Source: Caldithrix sp. (GTDB lineage Bacteria; Zhuqueibacterota; Zhuqueibacteria; Oceanimicrobiales; Oceanimicrobiaceae). Taken from it: a stretch of 5,619 nt of DNA. Numbering within the stretch: position 1 is the stretch's first letter; every line of letters starts with the position of its first letter. A program made the translations under genes and the position numbers. The DNA lies in contig SMXE01000047.1 in NCBI GenBank assembly GCA_004357015.1, positions 1 through 5,619 of the forward strand, in the 5' to 3' direction. Below are positions 1-4,839 of this stretch, piece by piece. The notes under the pieces were generated by a model. That model searched no databases. It was given only the letters and a program-made list of their open reading frames with translations, and had not been told where the DNA came from.

Positions 1-648
1 GACCGCCATGGGGAGTTTCTGACTACGCTGGCGCTCATTGCGAGCTCGTTGGAGAAGTTTGCCACCGAAATCAGAAATTTGCAGCGAACCGAGATTCTTG
101 AAGTTGAAGAGTCTTTTACCAAAGGCCAAAAGGGCTCTTCCGCAATGCCGCACAAGCGCAATCCTGTCAGTTGTGAGCAGATTTGCGGCCTTGCGCGGGT
201 TGTAAAGGCAAACGCTGCGGCGGCTCTGGATAACATCGCTTTGTGGCACGAGCGGGATATCACGCATTCGTCGGTGGAACGAATCATTATTCCCGACAGT
301 ACAATTGCACTTGACTATATGCTGGACAGATTTGCGAAAATTGTGAAGAACATGATCGTGTACTCAGAAAACATGCTGAGCAATATCCGGCGCACGCGCG
401 GCCTCGTGTTTTCGCAATCCGTGCTTCTGACGCTGACATGCAAAGGTGTCTCCCGTGACGATGCTTATCAAATTGTACAGCGCTGCGCAATGCAGGCCTG
501 GGAGAGTGGCGGAGAATTCAGAGAAGGGCTGCTGTCAGAGCCAGCTCTGCGGGAGCATCTGTCCGAGCAGGAGGTTGAGGCTTGCTTTGACTTACAAAAG
601 AATCTCAGTAACATCGATTACATATTCGAGCGGGTAGGTCTGAGTTAG
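1..648 (+). CDS. purB: Adenylosuccinate lyase, C-terminal half (5' end outside window)
   Basis: PurB cleaves SAICAR to AICAR plus fumarate and adenylosuccinate to AMP plus fumarate, in the cytoplasm. The reading frame is open from base 1 (first codons read DRHGEF) to TAG at 646-648, giving 215 visible residues. Adenylosuccinate lyases are usually about 430 residues, so roughly half is missing at the left edge. The fumarase/aspartase superfamily signature GSSAMPHKRNP is at visible residues 45-55 (bases 133-165); this mobile loop carries the catalytic serine in the family. The HERDITHSSVERI segment and the following helices match the PurB core and C-terminal domain. An internal TTG at 49 is not the start, because conserved PurB sequence continues upstream of it. 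purC follows after 26 bases, a common purine-operon pairing. Identification is secure; the start is not visible. Confidence 0.96.
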   Translation, partial: DRHGEFLTTLALIASSLEKFATEIRNLQRTEILEVEESFTKGQKGSSAMPHKRNPVSCEQICGLARVVKANAAAALDNIALWHERDITHSSVERIIIPDSTIALDYMLDRFAKIVKNMIVYSENMLSNIRRTRGLVFSQSVLLTLTCKGVSRDDAYQIVQRCAMQAWESGGEFREGLLSEPALREHLSEQEVEACFDLQKNLSNIDYIFERVGLS

Positions 649-660
649 TTCATCAAACAG

Positions 661-670
661 GGAGAGAGGG
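661..670 (+). promoter_or_regulatory. Purine-rich ribosome binding site of purC
   Basis: GGAGAGAGGG lies 4 bases before the TTG start at 675 and supports that start over any downstream codon. The same ten bases recur at 1526-1535 ahead of the TTG start of psd. Confidence 0.6.
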
Positions 671-674
671 TAAG

Positions 675-1397
675 TTGAAGGAGATAAAAGTCAAAAAGAA
701 GAAGAAACTTTATGAAGGTAAAGCAAAAATTGTCTATGAAACAGAGAACGAGGAGTTGCTTATTCAGGAATTCAAAGACGATGCCACTGCCTTCGACGGA
801 AAGAAAAAGGGAAAGATCAAGGAAAAAGGAGCGTTCAATAACCAGATCTCCGGGCGCCTTTTCACCTTTCTGGAAAGCTATCACGTCCCAACCCACTTTG
901 TTAGCCAGTTCTCTGCCAATGCGATGGTCATCAAGAGACTTGAGATGATTCCGGTAGAGGTTGTCATGCGCAATGTTGCCACGGGTAGTTTGGTTAAACG
1001 ATACGGGGTAAAAGATGGCACGGAACTTGACCATCCGATTATCGAGTTCTATTTAAAGGACGATGCAAAGCATGACCCAATGATCAACGAAGACCATGTT
1101 ATTGCGTTTGGGCATGCTGATGCGGATGAGATCAAGTTAATCAAGCGATATGCGCAGAAGATAAATGCCGTGTTGCAGTCATTTTTTTTCAGGAGAGACA
1201 TGGTGCTCGTCGACTTCAAACTGGAGTTCGGCCGCGGCAAGTCTGGCAAGATTAAGCTTGGCGATGAAATCTCCCCGGACACTTGCCGCCTGTGGGACGT
1301 GCAATCAGGCGAGAAGTTAGATAAAGATCGTTTCCGACAAGACCTCGGCAAAGTGGAAGAGGCCTACCGGGAAGTTCACCGGCGGGTTTTCAGTTAG
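675..1397 (+). CDS. purC: Phosphoribosylaminoimidazole-succinocarboxamide (SAICAR) synthase
   Basis: PurC joins CAIR and aspartate, using ATP, to make SAICAR, the substrate of PurB encoded just upstream. The protein has 240 residues, the normal bacterial size. Recognisable family segments, in order, are LYEGKAKIVY near the N-terminus (nucleotide-binding region), EVVMRNVATGSLVKRYG around residues 94-110, LVDFKLEFG around 178-186, and GDEISPDTCRLWD around 196-208. The start is TTG at 675, preceded by a purine-rich ribosome binding site; no ATG or GTG lies nearby before the LYEGK motif. The extreme N-terminus is very basic (KVKKKKK), more than usual for PurC. An eight-T run at 1182-1189 lies in frame (SFFFR) and does not break the gene. 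The reading frame is intact and the call is secure. Confidence 0.97.
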   Translation: MKEIKVKKKKKLYEGKAKIVYETENEELLIQEFKDDATAFDGKKKGKIKEKGAFNNQISGRLFTFLESYHVPTHFVSQFSANAMVIKRLEMIPVEVVMRNVATGSLVKRYGVKDGTELDHPIIEFYLKDDAKHDPMINEDHVIAFGHADADEIKLIKRYAQKINAVLQSFFFRRDMVLVDFKLEFGRGKSGKIKLGDEISPDTCRLWDVQSGEKLDKDRFRQDLGKVEEAYREVHRRVFS

Positions 1398-1423
1398 AGC
1401 AACTTTGTCGCTGATAGAGAGAG

Positions 1424-1513
1424 TTCTGCAAAATGGGGTGTTCAACCTTATTGGTTGGAATTGATTGAGACAGGCTAAAGCCTGTACACCCTCTAAAATG
1501 TAGTTTTGCAGAA
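1424..1513. repeat. Nested palindromic element (REP/MITE-like or structured RNA)
   Basis: The outer arms are a perfect 10-bp inverted repeat, TTCTGCAAAA at 1424-1433 and TTTTGCAGAA at 1504-1513. Inside them GGGTGT (1436-1441) pairs with ACACCC (1486-1491). Within that lie two hairpins: CAACC-TTATT-GGTTG (1443-1457) and ACAGGC-TAAA-GCCTGT (1470-1485). The whole can fold as a cloverleaf-like junction. The ACAGGCTAAAGCCTGT core resembles extragenic palindromes I recall from several environmental bacterial genomes, so a repetitive REP-type element is my preferred reading. A 5' UTR regulatory RNA or processing site for psd is the alternative. There is no T-tract after the outer stem, so it is not a standard intrinsic terminator. 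Confidence 0.7.
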
Positions 1514-1525
1514 GTATATACTAAA

Positions 1526-1540
1526 GGAGAGAGGGGAGGG
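1526..1540 (+). promoter_or_regulatory. Extended purine-rich ribosome binding tract of psd
   Basis: An all-purine run, GGAGAGAGGGGAGGG, ends 3 bases before the TTG at 1544. It offers several overlapping Shine-Dalgarno registers, the best-spaced being around 1531-1536, and fixes the start of psd at TTG 1544. Its first ten bases are identical to the purC ribosome binding site at 661-670. Confidence 0.6.
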
Positions 1541-1543
1541 AAA

Positions 1544-2185
1544 TTGGCTCGTGAGGGACTGGGCGTAGTCATTGCCTTGGTATTGTGCTCGATAATTGCC
1601 ATCTTTGGAATCTTTGTGAGTCCATTTTTGCATTTGAAAATTATTGCAGCAGTTCTGGTGCTTTTGACTATCCTGACCGTCAATTTTTTCCGCGACCCGG
1701 AGCGGCGAATCCCGGATGGTGCAGAAAATATCATTGCGCCGGCCGATGGCAAGGTTATCGAAATCGTTGATGAACATGAGAGTGAGTATTTGCAAGCCGA
1801 GGCGACGCGGATCAGCATTTTCATGAATATGTTCGATGTCCACGTAAACCGCATTCCTGTCGGCGGAAAAGTCGAGTATTTTCGCTACAAAAAGGGTTCA
1901 TTCTTAAAAGCGTACAAGAGTGAGGCGGGCGACGTCAATGAGCAAACAATTATTGGCATTGATAATGAGGGACGAAGGATTCTGTTTAAGCAGATTGCGG
2001 GTCTCATCGCACGCCGCATCGTGTGCTATATTAGGGAGGGCAGTAGCGTGCAGCGCGGTGAGCGATTCGGCATGATCAAGTTCGGTTCCAGAGTGGATGT
2101 GTTTGTACCGAAGAGTGTTGAAGTGAAAGTCAAAATCAACGAAAAAGTAAAAGCTGGCGAAAGTATACTAGGAGTGTTTACATGA
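1544..2185 (+). CDS. psd: Phosphatidylserine decarboxylase, short (archaeal-type) form
   Basis: This pyruvoyl enzyme decarboxylates phosphatidylserine to phosphatidylethanolamine at the cytoplasmic membrane. The predicted proenzyme has 213 residues, the size of the short PSD family rather than the roughly 320-residue E. coli form. Two hydrophobic stretches near residues 7-27 and 31-46 should anchor it. Family motifs follow: FFRDPER at 48-54, APADGKV at 65-71 (Asp68), and FDVHVNRIP at 97-105 with the conserved His100. The Gly181-Ser182 pair in KFGSRVDVF is where self-cleavage should convert Ser182 to the pyruvoyl group; the resulting alpha chain would be about 32 residues. The TTG start at 1544 is chosen on its strong ribosome binding tract. 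The stop overlaps the pssA start by 4 bases (ATGA), indicating translational coupling with the gene for the preceding enzymatic step. Confidence 0.95.
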   Translation: MAREGLGVVIALVLCSIIAIFGIFVSPFLHLKIIAAVLVLLTILTVNFFRDPERRIPDGAENIIAPADGKVIEIVDEHESEYLQAEATRISIFMNMFDVHVNRIPVGGKVEYFRYKKGSFLKAYKSEAGDVNEQTIIGIDNEGRRILFKQIAGLIARRIVCYIREGSSVQRGERFGMIKFGSRVDVFVPKSVEVKVKINEKVKAGESILGVFT

Positions 2186-2922
2186 GATACAACAGAAATA
2201 TCGTGCCCAGTATTTTTACGATGCTAAACCTGTTTTTTGGCTTCTTTGCCATCGTTAATGCGCTGCAAGGTAAATTTGTGGCGGCATCGTGGCTCATCAT
2301 TCTCGCGGCGGTCTGGGATGGCATGGATGGCAAGATCGCGCGCCTGACAAACACGCACAGTGATTTTGGTATTCAGTTCGACTCTATCACAGACGTTGTT
2401 TCTTTTGGGGTTGCACCCTCAATTCTGATATATAAAGTTTTTTTGTACCAGCTTGGTGCCGCCGGCGTGATCATCAGTTTTCTACCGCTCTTGTTTGGCG
2501 CCATTCGTCTGGCGCGTTTCAATGTTAATGTCGAAGGCTTTGAGAAAGAGAATTTTACCGGCCTGCCGATTCCGGCCATGGCTGTGACTTTGTCCGCCTA
2601 CGTTATTTTTAACTACGACCTGTGGGAAGGATTACGGTATGCGCGACTCCTGATACCACTCGCTCTCTTTCTCTGCTTCCTGATGGTGAGCAATGTAGAA
2701 TATCAGGCTCTGCCCAAGTTTTCTTTTCGCGAGGGCAAACGCAATTCGTTGTTTCTTGTTCTCTTGATCCTCGTCGTCGGCAGTATTATTGTATTTCGCC
2801 AAAAAGTGATGTTCCCGATCATGTTTGCCTTTGTATTGTTATACTTCCTCCGGTCGCTTGTAATCAGCAACAAGCTGGAAGAGGAAGACGACGAAGTTTT
2901 TGACGTGTCTCTACCGGACTAA
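2182..2922 (+). CDS. pssA: CDP-diacylglycerol--serine O-phosphatidyltransferase
   Basis: PssA makes phosphatidylserine from CDP-diacylglycerol and serine in the membrane, supplying the substrate of Psd. The 246-residue protein carries a complete CDP-alcohol phosphatidyltransferase motif: D46, D49-G50, A53-R54, G63, D67 and D71. The aspartates bind the catalytic metal ions. The serine-specific pattern is supported by FDSITDVVSFGVAPS after the motif, RLARFN at 109-114 and FTGLPIPA at 125-132. Multiple hydrophobic segments (roughly 8-28, 33-48, 92-108, 128-144, 156-170, 189-205, 209-227) fit a polytopic membrane protein. The C-terminus is strongly acidic (KLEEEDDE) and probably cytosolic. The ATG at 2182 overlaps the psd stop. 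The purine gene purS follows after 18 bases, so phospholipid and purine genes are interleaved here. Confidence 0.96.
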   Translation: MRYNRNIVPSIFTMLNLFFGFFAIVNALQGKFVAASWLIILAAVWDGMDGKIARLTNTHSDFGIQFDSITDVVSFGVAPSILIYKVFLYQLGAAGVIISFLPLLFGAIRLARFNVNVEGFEKENFTGLPIPAMAVTLSAYVIFNYDLWEGLRYARLLIPLALFLCFLMVSNVEYQALPKFSFREGKRNSLFLVLLILVVGSIIVFRQKVMFPIMFAFVLLYFLRSLVISNKLEEEDDEVFDVSLPD

Positions 2923-2940
2923 GGGAGCCGCCGATAGCAA

Positions 2941-3207
2941 GTGCCGATGATTGCGAAAATTCATGTGACACTCAAGAACGGGATTCTGGATCCGCAGGGA
3001 AAAACGGTGAAGCATGCGTTGGAGAATCTCGGGATTGCTAATATTGCCGAAGTCAGAATGGCCAAGCTGATCACGCTTCGTTTCGGAGATATTTCTCGCG
3101 AGGAGGCGCGCGCCTGCTGCGAGGAAGCATGCAAGAAGCTGCTTGCCAATCCGGTCATCGAGGAGTATTCCATCGAGTTTGCTGACAACGAAGAAATGGC
3201 TGGGTGA
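2941..3207 (+). CDS. purS: Phosphoribosylformylglycinamidine synthase subunit PurS
   Basis: PurS is the small non-catalytic subunit that bridges PurQ and small-type PurL in FGAM synthetase, the fourth step of purine synthesis. The 88-residue product shows the family pattern: a beta strand [19 protein letters not shown] at the N-terminus, ALENLGI, a VRMAKLITL strand, and the C-terminal [17 protein letters not shown] chose GTG at 2941, with a GGGAG at 2923-2927 upstream (13-base spacing, rather long). The ATG at 2947 would be 19 bases from the same site and remove only two residues, so the exact start is uncertain. Only one base separates its stop from the purQ start, implying coupled translation and a 1:1 partner relationship. 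Confidence 0.93.
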   Translation: MPMIAKIHVTLKNGILDPQGKTVKHALENLGIANIAEVRMAKLITLRFGDISREEARACCEEACKKLLANPVIEEYSIEFADNEEMAG

Positions 3208-3208
3208 A

Positions 3209-3913
3209 ATGAGATTTGGCGTGATCGTGTTTCCGGGTTCGAACTGTGACCATGACTGCTACCACGCCCTGAAGCACGTTCATAAGCAGGATGTGGAATT
3301 CGTCTGGCACAAAGCAGGTGGTCTCGGCCAGTTTGACGTCATCGTGTTGCCCGGCGGGTTTTCCTACGGAGACTATTTGCGCACCGGGGCCATTGCGCGT
3401 TTTTCGCCAGTCATGAATGGCGTGGTCGATTTTGCCAATCGCGGCGGTCTGGTATTTGGCATTTGCAACGGTTTCCAGATCCTGTGCGAGGCTGGCCTTC
3501 TGCCAGGGGCGCTGATGCGAAACCGGTCGCTCAGATTTGTCTGCAAATTTGTGCATTTGCGGGTTGAAAACAACCAGACGGCGTTTACCAACAATTGCGA
3601 AGTCGGCGAGATATTGAATATTCCTGTGGCGCATGCGGAAGGGTTATACTACACAGACGGGGAGACTTTGCAGCGGTTGGACGACAATGGCCAGGTGCTG
3701 TTCCGGTACTGCGATTCTGATGGACGCGTCTCCGATGAGGCGAATCCCAACGGCTCGCTAGAAAACATTGCGGGTATTATGAATGAAGCCGGCAACGTTA
3801 TGGGCATGATGCCACATCCGGACCGATGCTACGAAAAGATTTTGAATTCCGACGATGGTGCCAGACTGTTTGGATCGATTGTGGATTGGACCCGTCAGCG
3901 AGTTCTTGATTAA
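3209..3913 (+). CDS. purQ: Phosphoribosylformylglycinamidine synthase subunit PurQ (glutaminase)
   Basis: PurQ is the class I glutamine amidotransferase that hydrolyses glutamine and passes ammonia to PurL. The 234-residue protein begins [14 protein letters not shown] at ATG 3209, one base after the purS stop. The frame is open further upstream, but the conserved family N-terminus begins here. [17 protein letters not shown] (47-63) forms the oxyanion-region motif. The nucleophile elbow is GICNGFQ with Cys86. [19 protein letters not shown] (103-121) and [10 protein letters not shown] (139-148) are PurQ-specific. The catalytic histidine is His203 in MMPHPDR. Two residues later, where class I amidotransferases normally have the third triad residue Glu (HPE), this protein has Asp205. 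HAEG at 142-145 replaces the commoner HGEG. Length and all other motifs are normal. purL does not follow. Confidence 0.95.
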   Translation: MRFGVIVFPGSNCDHDCYHALKHVHKQDVEFVWHKAGGLGQFDVIVLPGGFSYGDYLRTGAIARFSPVMNGVVDFANRGGLVFGICNGFQILCEAGLLPGALMRNRSLRFVCKFVHLRVENNQTAFTNNCEVGEILNIPVAHAEGLYYTDGETLQRLDDNGQVLFRYCDSDGRVSDEANPNGSLENIAGIMNEAGNVMGMMPHPDRCYEKILNSDDGARLFGSIVDWTRQRVLD

Positions 3914-3965
3914 GCGACCGCGGGAGGCGACAAAACGGAAACAGTGAGCGAAGGGACTGGAACTG

Positions 3966-4229
3966 ATGGCTAAGAAGCCGATTGGCAAAGTTGTGTTGGT
4001 TATCGTGATGGGCGCGATGATAGGATCACTACTGGGTCAGGTTCTGGGACTTGTTCTACCAGAAGGGGTCGTGCGCGATTTCTTCCTCCGATCAGCAGAA
4101 TTGAATGTTGGTCCAACTCCTATAAGCGTTGGATTTCTGGGGCTGACTTTGGGATTTAGTTTTACTTTGAATATCATCGGACTTTTGGGAATTGCCATCG
4201 CTGCTTACATCTTGCGATGGTATTTGTAG
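3966..4229 (+). CDS. Small two-helix membrane protein, DUF4321-like
   Basis: This 87-residue protein has a short basic N-terminus (MAKKPIGK), a first transmembrane helix at about 8-31 rich in small residues (GAMIGSLLGQVLGLVLP), a polar loop of about 25 residues, and a second helix at about 56-83 (FLGLTLGFSFTLNIIGLLGIAIAAYIL). The GxxxGxxxG-like pattern, the LP after helix 1, and a helix 2 with LGF-x6-N-x3-GL match my memory of the DUF4321 family, whose function is unknown. The ATG at 3966 has an AAGGGA at 3951-3956, 9 bases upstream. It lies 52 bases after purQ and 27 bases before the first Tat gene start. The location suggests co-expression with the Tat genes, but nothing in the sequence shows a Tat function. 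Reality of the gene is well supported; the family name is from memory. Confidence 0.78.
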   Translation: MAKKPIGKVVLVIVMGAMIGSLLGQVLGLVLPEGVVRDFFLRSAELNVGPTPISVGFLGLTLGFSFTLNIIGLLGIAIAAYILRWYL

Positions 4230-4243
4230 TTGCAATTATACCT

Positions 4244-4250
4244 GAGGAGG
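4244..4250 (+). promoter_or_regulatory. Strong Shine-Dalgarno deciding the TTG start of the first Tat gene
   Basis: GAGGAGG lies 6 bases before TTG 4257, an ideal spacing. It rules out the upstream in-frame TTG at 4230, which would put this site inside the gene, and makes the ATG at 4272 (21 bases away) unlikely. Confidence 0.75.
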
Positions 4251-4256
4251 TGTGTT

Positions 4257-4601
4257 TTGGGCTCCATTGGCATGCCTGAGATTATCGTCATCTTTATTGT
4301 TATCCTTATGCTTTTCGGCTCAAAGCGGCTACCGGGACTCGCTCGCGGGCTCGGCAAGGGAATCCGTGAATTAAAGAAGGCGACAAACGAGCTAAAAAAC
4401 GAGTTGAACCTGGACCCTGTAAAACGCGAGTTTGAGCAAGAGATCAAGGGCAATTTGGACGAGATAAAAAACGATCTCGACAAGACAATTCATTCCGGGT
4501 CGAAAAAACCGGAAGGTAAGTCTTACGAACAGAAGCAGGTGAAAGACGACTCGTCAAAGTCGCAAAATGTGAAAGAGAAGTCTAGCCAGTCGAAACATTA
4601 G
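4257..4601 (+). CDS. tatA: Twin-arginine translocase TatA/TatB-type subunit (longer copy)
   Basis: Tat proteins of this family form the pore (TatA) or the TatC-bound receptor (TatB) for exporting folded proteins. From the TTG at 4257 the protein has 114 residues. It starts MGSIGMPEI, followed by one transmembrane helix (about 8-20), the FG hinge (Phe20-Gly21), and the amphipathic helix with RLPGLARGLGKGIREL at 24-39. A long, charged, probably coiled stretch (KKATNELKNELNLDPVKREFEQEIKGNLDEIKNDLDK, about 40-76) and a low-complexity Lys/Ser/Gln tail follow. TatA often has a short acidic/lysine tail; the extended ANELK-type helix is more like TatB. TatA and TatB cannot be told apart reliably here, so tatA is the family name and a TatB role is possible. 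The next gene starts 9 bases after its stop. Confidence 0.88.
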   Translation: MGSIGMPEIIVIFIVILMLFGSKRLPGLARGLGKGIRELKKATNELKNELNLDPVKREFEQEIKGNLDEIKNDLDKTIHSGSKKPEGKSYEQKQVKDDSSKSQNVKEKSSQSKH

Positions 4602-4604
4602 GAG
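4600..4604 (+). promoter_or_regulatory. Shine-Dalgarno of the second Tat gene
   Basis: AGGAG overlaps the TAG stop of the preceding Tat gene and lies 6 bases before ATG 4611, supporting coupled translation of the pair. Confidence 0.65.
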
Positions 4605-4610
4605 AAGATC

Positions 4611-4790
4611 ATGGGACTTGGTCATTGGGAAATTCTGGTCATTGTTTTTATCATTATGCTTTTGTTTGGCGGTAAAAAATTTCCTGAGATGGCAAAGGGC
4701 CTGGGAAAGGGCCTGAGAGAGTTCAAAAAGTCAATTAAGGAACCGGAGGAGCCGCCGAAAGTTGAATCCGGCCATAAGAAAGACGAATAG
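4611..4790 (+). CDS. tatA: Twin-arginine translocase TatA-type subunit (short copy)
   Basis: This gene encodes a 59-residue protein beginning [11 protein letters not shown] and ending GHKKDE. It has a single transmembrane helix (about 6-19), the FG hinge at Phe19-Gly20, then [23 protein letters not shown] as the amphipathic helix and a short charged tail. The short length, the LREFKK helix end and the minimal tail are classical TatA/TatE features. Glu7 occupies the position of the polar intramembrane residue (Gln8 in E. coli TatA). Its N-terminal half closely resembles the upstream Tat gene (LLFG, LGKG, RE), so the pair probably arose by duplication and then diverged in tail length. The ATG has a well-spaced AGGAG. 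No tatC is seen in the window. gatA begins about 49 bases downstream. Confidence 0.9.
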   Translation: MGLGHWEILVIVFIIMLLFGGKKFPEMAKGLGKGLREFKKSIKEPEEPPKVESGHKKDE

Positions 4791-4805
4791 GAAGTCGAAC
4801 TGTAA

Positions 4806-4821
4806 GCGCTGACGATAGCGC
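4806..4821 (+). other. Small hairpin upstream of the gatA ribosome binding site
   Basis: GCGCT (4806-4810) pairs with AGCGC (4817-4821) around a six-base loop. It ends three bases before the GGGGAG at 4825-4830 and is not followed by Ts. It is short and could be chance, but lies where it could influence ribosome access to gatA. Confidence 0.3.
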
Positions 4822-4824
4822 AAC

Positions 4825-4830
4825 GGGGAG
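4825..4830 (+). promoter_or_regulatory. Shine-Dalgarno of gatA, pointing to an ATA start
   Basis: GGGGAG is the only good ribosome binding site between the second Tat gene and conserved GatA sequence. It is 9 bases before ATA 4840 and is followed by an in-frame TAG (4831-4833), so translation of gatA must begin after that stop. Confidence 0.5.
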
Positions 4831-4839
4831 TAGAGCGAG

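Larger units (their letters stand above)
1398..1543 (+). other. Intergenic region between purC and psd, holding a nested palindrome
   Basis: This is the largest gap in the window (146 bases). It contains a 90-base nested inverted repeat (1424-1513, described separately) followed by a purine-rich ribosome binding tract. No convincing -35/-10 pair was seen. A TATACT at 1517-1522 resembles a -10 box, but no TTGACA-like hexamer stands 16-18 bases upstream. Confidence 0.8.

Noticed and set aside
645..1034. Minus-strand open frame opposite purC
   Set aside because: It lies entirely opposite a well-recognised gene, has no ribosome binding site of note and encodes no recognisable motif; the same holds for the minus-strand frames opposite psd (1390-1854) and purQ (3155-3634).
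1182..1189. Eight-T run in purC as a frameshift or slippage site
   Set aside because: The frame continues intact into LVDFKLEFG and GDEISPDTCRLWD, and neither alternative frame gives recognisable protein.
1191..1397. Internal in-frame start in purC (AGGAG at 1191-1195, ATG at 1200) giving a C-terminal fragment
   Set aside because: The spacing is only 4 bases, the site lies within conserved PurC coding sequence, and a 65-residue fragment would lack the nucleotide-binding domain; chance is sufficient.
1470..1485. ACAGGC-TAAA-GCCTGT hairpin as an intrinsic terminator of purC
   Set aside because: It is not followed by a T-run; the next bases are ACACCCTCTA, and it fits better as part of the nested palindrome.
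1493..1522. Promoter for psd using TATACT at 1517-1522
   Set aside because: No TTGACA-like -35 hexamer occurs at 16-18 bases upstream, and transcription would start within or after the ribosome binding tract.
3143..3208. Upstream in-frame extension of purQ overlapping purS by about 65 bases
   Set aside because: PurQ family proteins begin at the [14 protein letters not shown] segment, and ATG 3209 sits one base after the purS stop, a typical coupled start; the extension residues have no family resemblance.
4230..4256. Upstream TTG start for the first Tat gene adding nine residues
   Set aside because: The strong GAGGAGG at 4244-4250 would fall inside the gene, and the added residues (QLYLRRC) do not resemble a Tat N-terminus.
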